Below, in pieces: positions 17,484-27,320 of a stretch of DNA of 50,867 bases. The stretch covers positions 1-50,867 of the forward strand of contig CAYFTG010000010.1 in NCBI GenBank assembly GCA_964346175.1, in the 5' to 3' direction. The notes beneath the pieces are model-generated. The model saw only the letters and a list, made by a program, of their open reading frames with translations. It searched no databases and had not been told where the DNA came from. This DNA is from DTU032 sp964346175. GTDB lineage: Bacteria > Bacillota > Clostridia > Saccharofermentanales > DTU023. The position numbers and the translations under genes were made by a program. The number at the start of each line of letters is the position of its first letter. Position 1 is the stretch's first letter.

Positions 17484-18917
17484 CTAATTACCGTCCCATT
17501 CACGCTGCAGATCCTGAACAATCTTTCGCGAGATACTTTCCGAATAAAGCTCATAAAGAACAGCTACTGTCGCCGCTTTGTCGGGCAAGTGCAGTTGCTC
17601 AAAGCTGGCTTCCTTGTCACGTGTGGTGACGATTTTTGCTGCCGGAACTCCGGCTAGCAGCAAGGCCAGTCGAATATCTTCTGAACGCATGCCTGCGACG
17701 ACTATTTGCTTGACCTCGTCAGATTTCAGTAGGTCAAGGTCAGCATCGAAGATCCAGGCTACATTGTCTTCCGGGCTCATTTCCTTGAGGCTGGTGTCCA
17801 CCAAGAGGACGATGTACTTGTCTCCCGGGCGTCTCATCATGGCATCTAGGACACGGGTAACTGCGATCGGGTTTTTGCCCTTGGCCAGCATCCTGTAGAT
17901 CGTGTGTGGCCCGGCTGTGATGATTTCTTTGCGCGATTTCCCGATGGCGACCTGAGAGAGAGCTTCTGCTATTGGCTCCGGCTGATAGCCCAGCTCGGAA
18001 AAAAGGCTGATAGCAGCTAGGGAGTTATAGAGATCCAACATGTTTTCTCCGACAAAGGGGAAGACTTGCTTGATCTCATCGTTCTGCCAACGCTGAGATT
18101 TGATCACTAGAGTATCAGCTTCGGCCAGATCGTTAGCGCTGATTTCCTTATCCGGCTCTGTTCGCCGCTGCAAGACGGTCAGCTCATAATCAGCAGGGCC
18201 GTTGCGCCAGCCGCAATTATTACAGTGGGCGCGGCCGATATGATGATAACGAATAAAATCATCCTCCAGCGGATGGTGGCAGCTGGGGCAGAGGACAACG
18301 TCACGAATCTGGTTTTTGTTAATTTCGGCTTCGTCGGGCAAGCGGGCAATAGAAAAGCTGACAGATTCGTGCCCAGTTGCCAGATTGGAGGACAACATGT
18401 CGTCGGCGTTCAAGATCAGCTTGGTCTCGGCAGGTATATTGTCTTCTAGAATCCCGTAAATAAATTCAGCATGAGCGTTCCGCAGATAGGATTCGCGGAA
18501 GAGGTTGCTGACGATGAGATAGTCGGGTTTTATATCAGGAAAAACGATGCGTGTTAAGCGTTCGTCGATTTCTAGGATAGCTAGGCTTTTCTTTCGCTTG
18601 CCGAAAAAGGTGCTAGCCTCCAACAGGGTGGTGATGATACCTTCTTCAATATTGCTGCCGTAGGCGTTGTGAGCGAAATCCAGTCCGAAATGTCTGGCTA
18701 GGTCTGCCAGTAAATTTGAGATGGTTGTTTTGCCGTTAGTACCGGTAATTCCGATGATTTTTTCCGGTTTTTCCAGGCGAGAAAGGAAGTCGGGACAGAG
18801 GAGCTTGGCGAGCTGACCGGGGAAATGGGTCGCGTTTAAACCTACTAATTTCATGAAAAACGTAGTCATTCGAACAACAAAAATTGTTATTAAGAAACGT
18901 ATATTACGGTTCTTCAT
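17484..18917 (-). CDS. MurT-like Mur ligase family protein (divergent)
   Basis: This 477-residue ATP-dependent Mur ligase is of the MurT type (lipid II glutamate amidation). Visible parts are an N-terminal hydrophobic stretch (8-25), NATHFPG near 28 (family PG motif), P-loop GTNGKTT (59-65), the MurT zinc ribbon Cys210/213/232/235 inserted in the central domain, and a C-terminal DUF1727-like domain. Several family motifs are altered. FRDQLDRYGE reads FRESYLRNAH (140-149), NPAG reads NPIA (349-352), and the SWIWD region reads AWIFDAD (387-393) without the usual preceding DG-D pattern. It is transcribed just before the degenerate GatD-like gene and away from rpoB. The family fold is clear; the reaction may not be standard isoglutamine formation. 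The ribosome binding site is poor (AAGG touches the ATG), so a later start is possible. Confidence 0.78.
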   Translation of the reverse strand: MKNRNIRFLITIFVVRMTTFFMKLVGLNATHFPGQLAKLLCPDFLSRLEKPEKIIGITGTNGKTTISNLLADLARHFGLDFAHNAYGSNIEEGIITTLLEASTFFGKRKKSLAILEIDERLTRIVFPDIKPDYLIVSNLFRESYLRNAHAEFIYGILEDNIPAETKLILNADDMLSSNLATGHESVSFSIARLPDEAEINKNQIRDVVLCPSCHHPLEDDFIRYHHIGRAHCNNCGWRNGPADYELTVLQRRTEPDKEISANDLAEADTLVIKSQRWQNDEIKQVFPFVGENMLDLYNSLAAISLFSELGYQPEPIAEALSQVAIGKSRKEIITAGPHTIYRMLAKGKNPIAVTRVLDAMMRRPGDKYIVLLVDTSLKEMSPEDNVAWIFDADLDLLKSDEVKQIVVAGMRSEDIRLALLLAGVPAAKIVTTRDKEASFEQLHLPDKAATVAVLYELYSESISRKIVQDLQREWDGN

Positions 18918-18956
18918 CCTTGATTAACTACTTTCTATACAAATTCGCAAAAGTGT

Positions 18957-18985
18957 TTGACGGGAACGCTCGAATGCGATAGACT
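18957..18985 (+). promoter_or_regulatory. Probable rpoBC promoter
   Basis: TTGACG (18957-18962), a 17-nt spacer and TAGACT (18980-18985) fit a housekeeping promoter. Transcription from here would give a leader of roughly 160 nt before the rpoB ATG at 19151. No rplJL genes precede rpoB in this window. Confidence 0.55.
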
Positions 18986-19150
18986 TGTTTAATGTGTCAA
19001 TAGACCCGTGCGACTTTTGTCGCGCAATCAAGCGCACTGATACAGGCGCAGTTGATAGGTCGATTATATCATGTAGTGAGATGCCGTCAAGACCGGTCCG
19101 CGACGGTTTCTCAATGGGATGACCGGTACAATCGTGTGAGGTGGCTGCTG

Positions 19151-22100
19151 ATGTCAAAGTCCGTTCAATATGGACGAGTTCAGAGAGTGTCTTATTCAAA
19201 GATTGACGAGATTCTCGATATCCCAAATTTATTAGATATTCAATTGAGTAGTTACAATTGGTTCCTTGAAGAAGGACTTATGGAAGTCCTGGAAGAGGCA
19301 TCACCAATTACTGACTTCTCAGGAGATATCGAACTTTCGTTTATCGATAAAGAATTTGACGTCAATAATCCAACACATTCCTTAGAGGAATGTAGAGAAA
19401 AGGACGCAAACTTTGCGTCAAAGTTATACGTAAAAGTTAGGCTTCATGACAAAGCCAGCGATACTATTAAAGATCAGGATGTGTACATCGGGGAGTTCCC
19501 GATTATGACTGATACCGGAAGCTTTATTATTAATGGAGCTGAGAGGGTTGTCATTAGTCAGTTAGTACGTTCTCCTGGTGTCTATTATGGCATTGAGCGT
19601 GATAAGAACGACAATACCATTTATACAGGACAAATTATTCCTAACCGTGGAGCATGGTTAGAGTTCGAGACAGATGCTAAGGGATTGCTGTGGGTACGAG
19701 TTGATCGCGCCCGTAAATTCCACCTGTCCATTTTGCTGCGTGCTCTTGGTCTTGGTACAGATGAGGAAATCATTTCTGTACTGGGCGAAGAAGAAGCGCT
19801 AATGAATACAATGGCGAAAGACGGCTGCAATAGCGTAGATGACGGGTATCAAGAGATGTTCCGTAAGCTACGTGCAGGCGAAGTTTATACGCGTGAAGGC
19901 GCCAAGAACTTGCTGCAGAATTTGTTTTTCGTGGACAACCGCTATGACTTGGCTCATGTCGGTGTCTTTAAGGTTAACAAGAAATTATCACTAGCTACGC
20001 GCCTGGAAGGCCATCGTGCCGCTACAGATATCCTCAGTGAAGACGGAGAGGTTCTCGCTCTTCAAGACGACATTATTACCCGTGAAATGGCGCAGGCCAT
20101 TCAGAACGCAGGCATCAACAGTGTTGATGTTTATCCGATCCAAAAAGTCGGAGAAAGTGTCATTCAGTATGATGACATGCTGCGCGTTGTCGGTAATAAC
20201 ACCGTCATGTTGGAGCCCTTCCTTAGCCGTTACTTCCCTCAGGAAGATTTAGCGTCACTGGATTTCCAAAAGCTTGGCTATGATGAATATGTTTATACTC
20301 CCGTTCTGCGGGACATCGTTGCTCAGGTGCGAGAAGAAGACGACAAAGCGGAAGCTTTACGTCAGCTGCTGCGTGAGCACAAATCCGAATTAATTCCGCG
20401 TCACCTGACTGTGGACGATATTCTAGCTTCTTGTAGCAGCTTTATCGGCTTAGAGTACGGTGTCGGTGAAGCGGACGATATCGACCATCTCGGCAACCGC
20501 CGCATTCGTTCAGTGGGCGAACTCCTGCAGAATCAGATGCGTATCGGTTTCTCGCGGATGGAACGTGTCGTGCGCGAGCGCATGCAGACAATTCCGGATA
20601 TTTCTCAGGCTACGCCGAAAGATATCGTAAATACCAGACCTGTATCGGCTGCGATTAAGGAGTTCTTCAGCTCCAGCCAGCTGTCACAGTTTATGGATCA
20701 GCCTAACCCCCTAGCCGAACTGACGCATAAACGTCGTCTTTCCGCTTTGGGGCCCGGCGGTCTGTCGCGTGAGCGCGCTAACTTCGAAGTGCGTGACGTA
20801 CATGCTTCCCATTACGGAAGAATGTGCCCGATCGAGACTCCTGAAGGACCGAACATCGGTTTGATCAACTCTCTGTCGACATACGCACGCGTGAACCGCT
20901 TCGGCTTTTTAGAGACGCCTTATCGTTTGTACGACAAGAAGAAAGGCGTCGTAACCGAGAATTTCAAATACATGACCGCTGACGAAGAGGATTATTTCAA
21001 TATCGCACAGGCGAACGAACCTCTCGATGAAGAAGGCCATTTTGTCAACAAGAAAGTTTCCTGTCGTTATCTGGACGAATTTTTAGAGCTCGATCCGGAT
21101 CAGGTCGATCTGATGGACGTGTCACCGAAACAGCTGGTTTCAGTGGCAACTTCGCTGATTCCTTTCTTGGGCAACGACGATGCTAACAGAGCTCTCATGG
21201 GTTCAAACATGCAACGTCAAGCAGTGCCGTTGATTAAATCAGAGTCTCCCACTATCGGAACCGGTATGGAATACCGTGCCGCTAAGGACTCCGGTGTCTG
21301 CGTCGTGGCCAAAAACGACGGAGTGGTCAAACGGGTAAGAGCGGACTACATTGAAGTAGAGAAAAAAGATCTGACTCGTGATAAATATCATTTGTCAAAA
21401 TATCGTCGCTCCAACCAAGGAACCTGCATTAACCAGCGTCCTCTGGTCACACAGGGTGAAAAGGTTAAGGCCGGCGACATCATCGCTGACGGTCCCTCGA
21501 CGGATCAGGGCGAAATGGCATTAGGTCGTAACGTACTGATCGGATTCATGCCTTGGGAAGGCTACAACTTTGAGGACGCTGTACTCATCAGTGAGCGCTT
21601 GGTGCGTGATGACGTGTACACGTCAATCCATATAACGGAATACGAGTGCGAAGCCAGAGATACCAAGCTCGGACCCGAAGAGATCACTCGTGAGATTCCT
21701 AACGTGGGCGATGATGCCCTGAAGGATCTTGATGAAGACGGCGTCATCCGCATCGGTGCGGAGGTTCACGCCGGCGACATCATCGTGGGTAAGGTGACAC
21801 CGAAAGGTGAAACTGAACTGACGCCTGAAGAGAGACTTTATCGTGCTATCTTCGGTGAGAAAGTCCGCGAAATCAGAGATACATCTGTGCGCGTGCCGCA
21901 CGGTGAATCCGGTGTCATCGTAGACATCAAGACATTTACTCGTGATCAAGACGACCAGCTCAGGCATGGTGTTAACAAACTTGTTCGCGTTTATATCGCT
22001 CAAAAACGCAAGATTTCCGTCGGCGACAAGATGGCGGGAAGACACGGTAACAAAGGTGTTGTATCACTGATATTGCCGGAAGAAGATATGCCTTTCATGC

Positions 22101-22933
22101 CGGACGGAACACCATTGGACATCGTATTGAATCCTCTTGGTGTACCCTCACGTATGAACGTCGGTCAGTTGCTCGAGGTCCATCTCGGACTGGCCGCACA
22201 CAAGAAGGGTATCAAGATCGCCACGCCTGTCTTTGATGGGGCCGGCGAAGCAGATGTAATTGAAGCTTTCAAAGAAGCCGGCATTGAAGAAAACGGTAAG
22301 ACCATCCTCTACGACGGTCGTACCGGTGAAGCTTTTGAAAACCCTGTCACCGTGGGCATCATGTATTACTTGAAATTGCTCCATCTGGTTGATGACAAGA
22401 TCCATGCTCGTTCTATTGGACCGTACTCCTTAGTGACGCAACAACCTCTGGGTGGTAAAGCTCAGTTCGGCGGTCAGCGCTTCGGAGAGATGGAAGTTTG
22501 GGCGCTTGAAGCTTATGGCGCAGCTTACACCCTGCAAGAAATTCTGACTGTTAAGTCAGACGACGTTCAGGGACGTACTAAAACTTACGAAGCTATCGTC
22601 AAAGGCGAGAACGTTCCCGAGCCCGGCGTTCCGGAGGCCTTTAAGGTCTTGGTAAAGGAACTGCAGTCACTCAGTCTTGATGCGCGTGTCTTAAGCGCAG
22701 AGGAAGAAGAAGTGTACTTGCCGGATTCTTCGGAAGACGACGACGAGATTGGTCTAATCGAAGCGGACGCTTTGTTCGAATTCGAAGAGGGCCGCTTCAA
22801 GGAAAGCGATCAGAGACTGCGTGAGGCAGGATTCTCTGCCGGTAGGCTTACAGATGAAGGCGGAATCGACGAACAGATGACTGCGGATCTCGCAGATGAT
22901 CTGGACGCAGGCGATTTTGAGGATTTGGAATAG
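19151..22933 (+). CDS. rpoB: DNA-directed RNA polymerase subunit beta
   Basis: The beta subunit of RNA polymerase has 1260 residues from the chosen start. ATG 19151 (MSKSVQYGRVQRVSYSK) is preferred over an in-frame upstream ATG at 19052 because a GAGGTGG ribosome binding site lies 6 nt before it and homology begins here. The rifampicin region reads SSQLSQFMDQPNPLAELTHK and keeps the Gln, Asp, His and Ser contact residues, so no resistance substitution is apparent. C-terminal landmarks GGKAQFGGQRFGEMEVWALEAYGAA and the clamp-anchoring region are intact, and an acidic tail follows. It is 10 nt upstream of rpoC in one operon. The usual rplK-A-J-L genes are not upstream; a divergent murT-like gene is there instead. 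Confidence 0.98.
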   Translation: MSKSVQYGRVQRVSYSKIDEILDIPNLLDIQLSSYNWFLEEGLMEVLEEASPITDFSGDIELSFIDKEFDVNNPTHSLEECREKDANFASKLYVKVRLHDKASDTIKDQDVYIGEFPIMTDTGSFIINGAERVVISQLVRSPGVYYGIERDKNDNTIYTGQIIPNRGAWLEFETDAKGLLWVRVDRARKFHLSILLRALGLGTDEEIISVLGEEEALMNTMAKDGCNSVDDGYQEMFRKLRAGEVYTREGAKNLLQNLFFVDNRYDLAHVGVFKVNKKLSLATRLEGHRAATDILSEDGEVLALQDDIITREMAQAIQNAGINSVDVYPIQKVGESVIQYDDMLRVVGNNTVMLEPFLSRYFPQEDLASLDFQKLGYDEYVYTPVLRDIVAQVREEDDKAEALRQLLREHKSELIPRHLTVDDILASCSSFIGLEYGVGEADDIDHLGNRRIRSVGELLQNQMRIGFSRMERVVRERMQTIPDISQATPKDIVNTRPVSAAIKEFFSSSQLSQFMDQPNPLAELTHKRRLSALGPGGLSRERANFEVRDVHASHYGRMCPIETPEGPNIGLINSLSTYARVNRFGFLETPYRLYDKKKGVVTENFKYMTADEEDYFNIAQANEPLDEEGHFVNKKVSCRYLDEFLELDPDQVDLMDVSPKQLVSVATSLIPFLGNDDANRALMGSNMQRQAVPLIKSESPTIGTGMEYRAAKDSGVCVVAKNDGVVKRVRADYIEVEKKDLTRDKYHLSKYRRSNQGTCINQRPLVTQGEKVKAGDIIADGPSTDQGEMALGRNVLIGFMPWEGYNFEDAVLISERLVRDDVYTSIHITEYECEARDTKLGPEEITREIPNVGDDALKDLDEDGVIRIGAEVHAGDIIVGKVTPKGETELTPEERLYRAIFGEKVREIRDTSVRVPHGESGVIVDIKTFTRDQDDQLRHGVNKLVRVYIAQKRKISVGDKMAGRHGNKGVVSLILPEEDMPFMPDGTPLDIVLNPLGVPSRMNVGQLLEVHLGLAAHKKGIKIATPVFDGAGEADVIEAFKEAGIEENGKTILYDGRTGEAFENPVTVGIMYYLKLLHLVDDKIHARSIGPYSLVTQQPLGGKAQFGGQRFGEMEVWALEAYGAAYTLQEILTVKSDDVQGRTKTYEAIVKGENVPEPGVPEAFKVLVKELQSLSLDARVLSAEEEEVYLPDSSEDDDEIGLIEADALFEFEEGRFKESDQRLREAGFSAGRLTDEGGIDEQMTADLADDLDAGDFEDLE

Positions 22934-22943
22934 GGAGTAAATA

Positions 22944-25900
22944 ATGGCAGATTTGAATCATATTGAAGCAATCGGGATCGGCCTGGCGTCTCCTGAAAAA
23001 ATACTAGAATGGTCTCACGGCGAAGTTAAAAAGCCTGAAACCATCAACTATAGAACGCTGAAACCGGAGGCCGACGGTCTCTTTTGCGAGAAGATTTTCG
23101 GTCCGACCAAGGACTGGGAATGTTATTGCGGAAAATACAAGAAGATCAGATACCGCGGTATTGTCTGCGACAAGTGCGGTGTTGAGGTCACTCGATCCAA
23201 AGTAAGACGTGAGCGCATGGGACACATTCGTCTCGCTGCGCCGGTCTCGCATATCTGGTATTTCCGAGGAATCCCGAGCCGCATGGGTCTCTTACTGGAT
23301 ATGTCACCGCGCAATCTGGAGAAGATTCTCTATTTTGCTGCGTATATTGTGATCGATCCGAAAGAAACAAACTTTGCTAGAAAGCAAATAATCAATGAGC
23401 GCGACTACCGCACGGCCCTGGCTGAATACGGCCGCAACTCTTTTGTTGCCAAAATGGGCGCGGAAGCGATTCGTGATCTCTTAGCAGAGATTGACATTGA
23501 TGCTCTGGCAGATGAACTGCATGCGGATTTAGAGACAGCTCGCGGTCAGAAAGAACAGCGTATTATTAAGCGTCTGGAAGTCGTAGAATCTTTCCAGCAG
23601 TCCAATAACCGCCCGCAGGACATGGTTTTAGAAGTGCTGCCGGTACTACCGCCCGAATTGCGCCCCATGGTGCAGTTGGATGGTGGTCGCTTTGCAACCT
23701 CTGACTTGAACGATCTCTATCGCCGTGTTATCAACCGTAATAATCGTTTGAACAAACTCTTGCAACTCGGCGCACCGAACATTATTGTTCGTAACGAGAA
23801 ACGTATGCTGCAAGAGGCTGTCGACGCCCTCATCGATAATGGTCGTCGCGGTCGTGCCGTAACAGGCGCGGGCAACCGTCCCTTGAAGTCTTTGTCCGAT
23901 TTGCTCAAAGGTAAACAGGGCCGTTTGCGCCAGAACTTGCTGGGCAAGCGCGTTGACTACTCAGGGCGTTCAGTAATCGTTGTCGGTCCGGAGCTCAAGC
24001 TGCATCAGTGCGGTTTGCCGAAGGAAATGGCTCTGGAGCTATTTAAGCCTTTCGTCATGCGTGAATTGGTGAAACACGATTACGCTCAGAATATTAAATC
24101 AGCTCGACGCTTGGTCGAGCGTGGCGGAGACGTCGTCTGGGATACCCTAGACGAAGTTATCCAGGATCACCCGGTCCTCTTGAACCGCGCGCCAACCTTG
24201 CACAGACTGGGCATTCAGGCTTTTGAGCCGGTGCTGGTCGAAGGTAGGGCTATTAAATTACATCCGCTGGTCTGTACCGCTTTTAACGCCGACTTTGACG
24301 GCGACCAAATGGCAGTACACGTACCCTTGTCAACCGAAGCGCAGGCTGAAGCTCGCTTCCTGATGCTCTCAACGAATAACCTCCTGAAACCTCAGGACGG
24401 TAAACCCGTTGCAGTGCCGACTCAGGATATCGTTCTTGGATGTTATTACTTGACATTGGAACGTGACAATCCTGAAGCAGACAAAGATGCTCCCATGCGG
24501 GTCTTTTCCAACATGGATGAAGCCGTGATGGCTTACGAAGACAAGCAGATTACCCTGCAACAGCCGGTGCGTATAAGACGTACTGTTGAAGTTGAGGGCA
24601 AGACTTATCGTGGGCTAGTCGAATCTACTTTGGGCCGTTTCCTCTTTAACAGCGTCATTCCGCAAAACCTCGGTTTTGTGCAGCGTGAAGACAACGTTGA
24701 AAGCCAGATTGCTCTGGAATGCGACTTTGTCGTAGGGAAGAGAGAAATAGGATCCATTATTGAACGCTGCATTACAGTCTGTGGCACAGCGAAAACAGCT
24801 GAAGTTTTGGATGAAGTTAAGGAACTCGGTTTTCACTATGCAACCGTCGGTGGCGTGTCCATCGGTGTTTTTGACATGGTGGTACCTGATGTTAAGGAAA
24901 AACTGATCAAGGAAGCTGAAACACGTGTTGACAAGATTAACACCCAGTTCCACCGTGGTCTTTTGAATGATGAAGGTCGCTACCGCTCAGTAGTAGATAC
25001 ATGGCGCAAGACGACCAATGACATTACAGAAGCCCTCAAGAAGAACCTTGATCCATACAATTCGATCTACATGATGTCTCAGTCCGGAGCCAGAGGCAGT
25101 ATCGACCAAATCAAACAGTTGGCCGGTATGCGCGGTAACATGACTGATACTTCAGGACGTACGATTGAAATTCCGATTAAGTCCAACCTGCGTGAGGGCA
25201 TGAACGTATTGGAGTTCTTTATCTCCTCACACGGAGCGAGAAAGTCTTTGTCAGATACAGCTTTGAAGACTGCTGACTCAGGTTATCTCACTCGCCGCCT
25301 GGTCGACATCTCACAGGATGTAACTATCCGTGAAGAAGACTGCGGCACCGAAGAATATATCATGGCAAACACAATTGCCTATGGTAAGCAAAATCAGCGC
25401 GTATTAGCCTCTCTCTTTGACAGAATTGAGGGACGCTTCGCCGCTGCCGATATATTGCATCCGGAAACTGACGAAGTCTTAGCTTTCAAAGACGAGATGA
25501 TCACAATGGATCAGGCTCGTCGGATTGAAGAGGCGGGAATCAAGGAAGTTCCTATCCGCAGCGTCCTCTCCTGTGATTCACCTAAAGGTGTCTGCGCCAA
25601 ATGCTACGGCAAAAACCTGGCAACCGGCAGCCCTGCCGTTGTGGGTGAAGCTGTTGGTATTATGGCAGCTCAGTCCATCGGTGAACCTGGAACGCAGCTG
25701 ACGATGAGAACCTTCCACTTGGGTGGTATCGCCTCAGCGGGTGACATCACACAAGGTCTGCCGCGTGTTGAAGAACTCTTTGAAGCCAGAAAACCCAAAG
25801 GGCAGGCTGTGGTTGCTGAAGTGTCCGGCGTTATTGAAGTCGAAGAGACTGACAAGCGTCGCCGCGAAGTCAGAATTACTGCTGCCGACGGCACAGTTAA

Positions 25901-26654
25901 GAAACATCAGATTTCCTTGTCAATTCCTCTCTTAGTGGAACACGGTGATCAGGTGGAAGCCGGTGATCTTATCACTGACGGCTCGGTCAATCCGCATGAC
26001 ATCATGAAGATCAAAGGTGCTCGCGGCGTTCAGAACTATATCATCAGAGAAGTTTTGAAGGTGTACAAGAACAACGGCGTCGATATCAACGATAAGCATA
26101 TCGAGATCATCGTACGACAGATGCTGCGTAAACTTAGAATCGACGATCCGGGAGATACCGAACTGCTTACAGGCAGTACCGTTGACTTCTCGAAATTCGT
26201 CGAAGAAAACCATACTGCGGAAAGAGCAGGGCTCAACCCCGCTACAGGTACTCGTATTTTACTGGGTATCACGAAGGCCTCACTGGCTACAGAATCTTTC
26301 CTCTCAGCCGCCTCCTTCCAGGAGACCACACGTGTCCTAACTGATGCTGCGGTCAAAGGCAAGGTCGACCGTCTCGACGGCCTGAAAGAAAATGTAATCA
26401 TTGGCGGATTAATCCCCGCAGGAACAGGTGTTAAACGCTATCGGGACATCAGCGCCGTTCCGGTAGTAAACGAGAACGTGCCGTTCTTGATGGAAACAGC
26501 AGATAATGTGCCGGTTCCACCCAGCAGGCGGGAAGCTGATCTGATCGAGAATTACGATCCGGAAGAAGCTCAGACAGAAGTAGCAGAAGTGGAAGACGAA
26601 TCTTTAACTTCCTTGCTGATGGAGGACTTCTTTACCCTACCTGCTGACGAATAA
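22944..26654 (+). CDS. rpoC: DNA-directed RNA polymerase subunit beta'
   Basis: This 1236-residue beta' subunit carries the catalytic Mg loop NADFDGDQMAVH near residue 450. The N-terminal zinc ribbon is present (CYCGKYKK followed by CDKCG near residues 57-75). The second zinc site CDSPKGVCAKCYG lies near residue 876, and the trigger-loop segment MRTFHLGG near 920 is intact. Length is typical of Clostridia, without large lineage insertions. The start has a GGAG ribosome binding site 8 nt upstream, and the operon ends at a terminator just after the stop. Confidence 0.98.
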   Translation: MADLNHIEAIGIGLASPEKILEWSHGEVKKPETINYRTLKPEADGLFCEKIFGPTKDWECYCGKYKKIRYRGIVCDKCGVEVTRSKVRRERMGHIRLAAPVSHIWYFRGIPSRMGLLLDMSPRNLEKILYFAAYIVIDPKETNFARKQIINERDYRTALAEYGRNSFVAKMGAEAIRDLLAEIDIDALADELHADLETARGQKEQRIIKRLEVVESFQQSNNRPQDMVLEVLPVLPPELRPMVQLDGGRFATSDLNDLYRRVINRNNRLNKLLQLGAPNIIVRNEKRMLQEAVDALIDNGRRGRAVTGAGNRPLKSLSDLLKGKQGRLRQNLLGKRVDYSGRSVIVVGPELKLHQCGLPKEMALELFKPFVMRELVKHDYAQNIKSARRLVERGGDVVWDTLDEVIQDHPVLLNRAPTLHRLGIQAFEPVLVEGRAIKLHPLVCTAFNADFDGDQMAVHVPLSTEAQAEARFLMLSTNNLLKPQDGKPVAVPTQDIVLGCYYLTLERDNPEADKDAPMRVFSNMDEAVMAYEDKQITLQQPVRIRRTVEVEGKTYRGLVESTLGRFLFNSVIPQNLGFVQREDNVESQIALECDFVVGKREIGSIIERCITVCGTAKTAEVLDEVKELGFHYATVGGVSIGVFDMVVPDVKEKLIKEAETRVDKINTQFHRGLLNDEGRYRSVVDTWRKTTNDITEALKKNLDPYNSIYMMSQSGARGSIDQIKQLAGMRGNMTDTSGRTIEIPIKSNLREGMNVLEFFISSHGARKSLSDTALKTADSGYLTRRLVDISQDVTIREEDCGTEEYIMANTIAYGKQNQRVLASLFDRIEGRFAAADILHPETDEVLAFKDEMITMDQARRIEEAGIKEVPIRSVLSCDSPKGVCAKCYGKNLATGSPAVVGEAVGIMAAQSIGEPGTQLTMRTFHLGGIASAGDITQGLPRVEELFEARKPKGQAVVAEVSGVIEVEETDKRRREVRITAADGTVKKHQISLSIPLLVEHGDQVEAGDLITDGSVNPHDIMKIKGARGVQNYIIREVLKVYKNNGVDINDKHIEIIVRQMLRKLRIDDPGDTELLTGSTVDFSKFVEENHTAERAGLNPATGTRILLGITKASLATESFLSAASFQETTRVLTDAAVKGKVDRLDGLKENVIIGGLIPAGTGVKRYRDISAVPVVNENVPFLMETADNVPVPPSRREADLIENYDPEEAQTEVAEVEDESLTSLLMEDFFTLPADE

Positions 26655-26679
26655 AGCCAGCAAAATCAAAGCTTTCGAG

Positions 26680-26713
26680 GGGACTGTTTTCGCTAGAGGA
26701 CAGTCCCTTTTTT
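26680..26713 (+). terminator. Rho-independent terminator of rpoBC
   Basis: The arms GGGACTGT (26680-26687) and ACAGTCCC (26700-26707) are followed by TTTTTT. Confidence 0.88.
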
Positions 26714-26750
26714 AGCGAGTAACTGAAGTTACATGCCTCCCGTACAGTCC

Positions 26751-26779
26751 TTGAATATCAAATTTCGTAGTGATATATT
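26751..26779 (+). promoter_or_regulatory. Promoter of the ctsR operon
   Basis: TTGAAT (26751-26756), a 17-nt spacer and TATATT (26774-26779), with an upstream TGA giving an extended -10. The predicted start near 26786 falls within the CtsR-like operator. Confidence 0.75.
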
Positions 26780-26784
26780 ATAAA

Positions 26785-26801
26785 GGACAAAAAAAGTTAA
26801 A
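26785..26801 (+). promoter_or_regulatory. CtsR-type operator (autoregulation)
   Basis: GGACAAA (26785-26791), AAA, AGTTAAA (26795-26801) is a direct heptad repeat with 3-nt spacing. It matches the known CtsR consensus RGTCAAA-NAN-RGTCAAA with one mismatch per half. It lies at the predicted transcription start of ctsR, where binding would block initiation. Confidence 0.75.
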
Positions 26802-26846
26802 GACTAAATATTTTTAAATATTTCTTAATAATTGAGGAGGATCTAC

Positions 26847-27320
26847 ATGGCCAGTAAATCCGATCATATTGAACAAATGATAAAGAAATTGCTCTTGGAG
26901 CATGGCGGTTACTGCGAGATATCGCGCAACTCTTTCGCTGAAAAATTAAACGTCGTGCCCTCTCAGATTTCCTACGTAATAGAGACACGTTTCAAAACGC
27001 AACACGGTTATCTGGTTGAGAGCCGCCGCGGTAGCGGTGGTTCCATTCGCATTCGCAGAGTTACCAATGCGTCGAAAGCGCAGCAGCTCATGCAATTAGT
27101 AGAAGACAGTGGTACCTACCTCGGGCAGCAGGAGGCCTTTGTAGCCTTGCGCAGCCTGGGTGAGCAGGAGATCATCTCTTCTAAGGTGGAGCAAGTGATG
27201 CGCGCCGCGATGTCCAACAAGTCGCTCAATGCGTTAGAAACAGATGAGCGCGATCTGGTGCGAGCCGGAATTTTTCGTAATATGCTGACGAGCCTAGCTG
27301 CGTTAGCGAAGGAGGAATAA
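26847..27320 (+). CDS. ctsR: Transcriptional repressor of class III stress genes CtsR
   Basis: CtsR (157 residues) represses clp genes until heat or protein damage inactivates it. The N-terminal winged helix-turn-helix is visible (EISRNSFAEKLNVVPSQISYVIETRF near residue 23), followed by the glycine-rich wing ESRRGSGGSIRIRR near residue 55, which contacts DNA and senses heat. The C-terminal four-helix dimerisation domain follows. ATG 26847 is chosen because GAGGAGG lies just before it; a TTG at 26832 falls within that ribosome binding site region. The gene overlaps mcsA by one base and sits first in ctsR-mcsA-mcsB-clpC, under its own operator. Confidence 0.95.
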   Translation: MASKSDHIEQMIKKLLLEHGGYCEISRNSFAEKLNVVPSQISYVIETRFKTQHGYLVESRRGSGGSIRIRRVTNASKAQQLMQLVEDSGTYLGQQEAFVALRSLGEQEIISSKVEQVMRAAMSNKSLNALETDERDLVRAGIFRNMLTSLAALAKEE

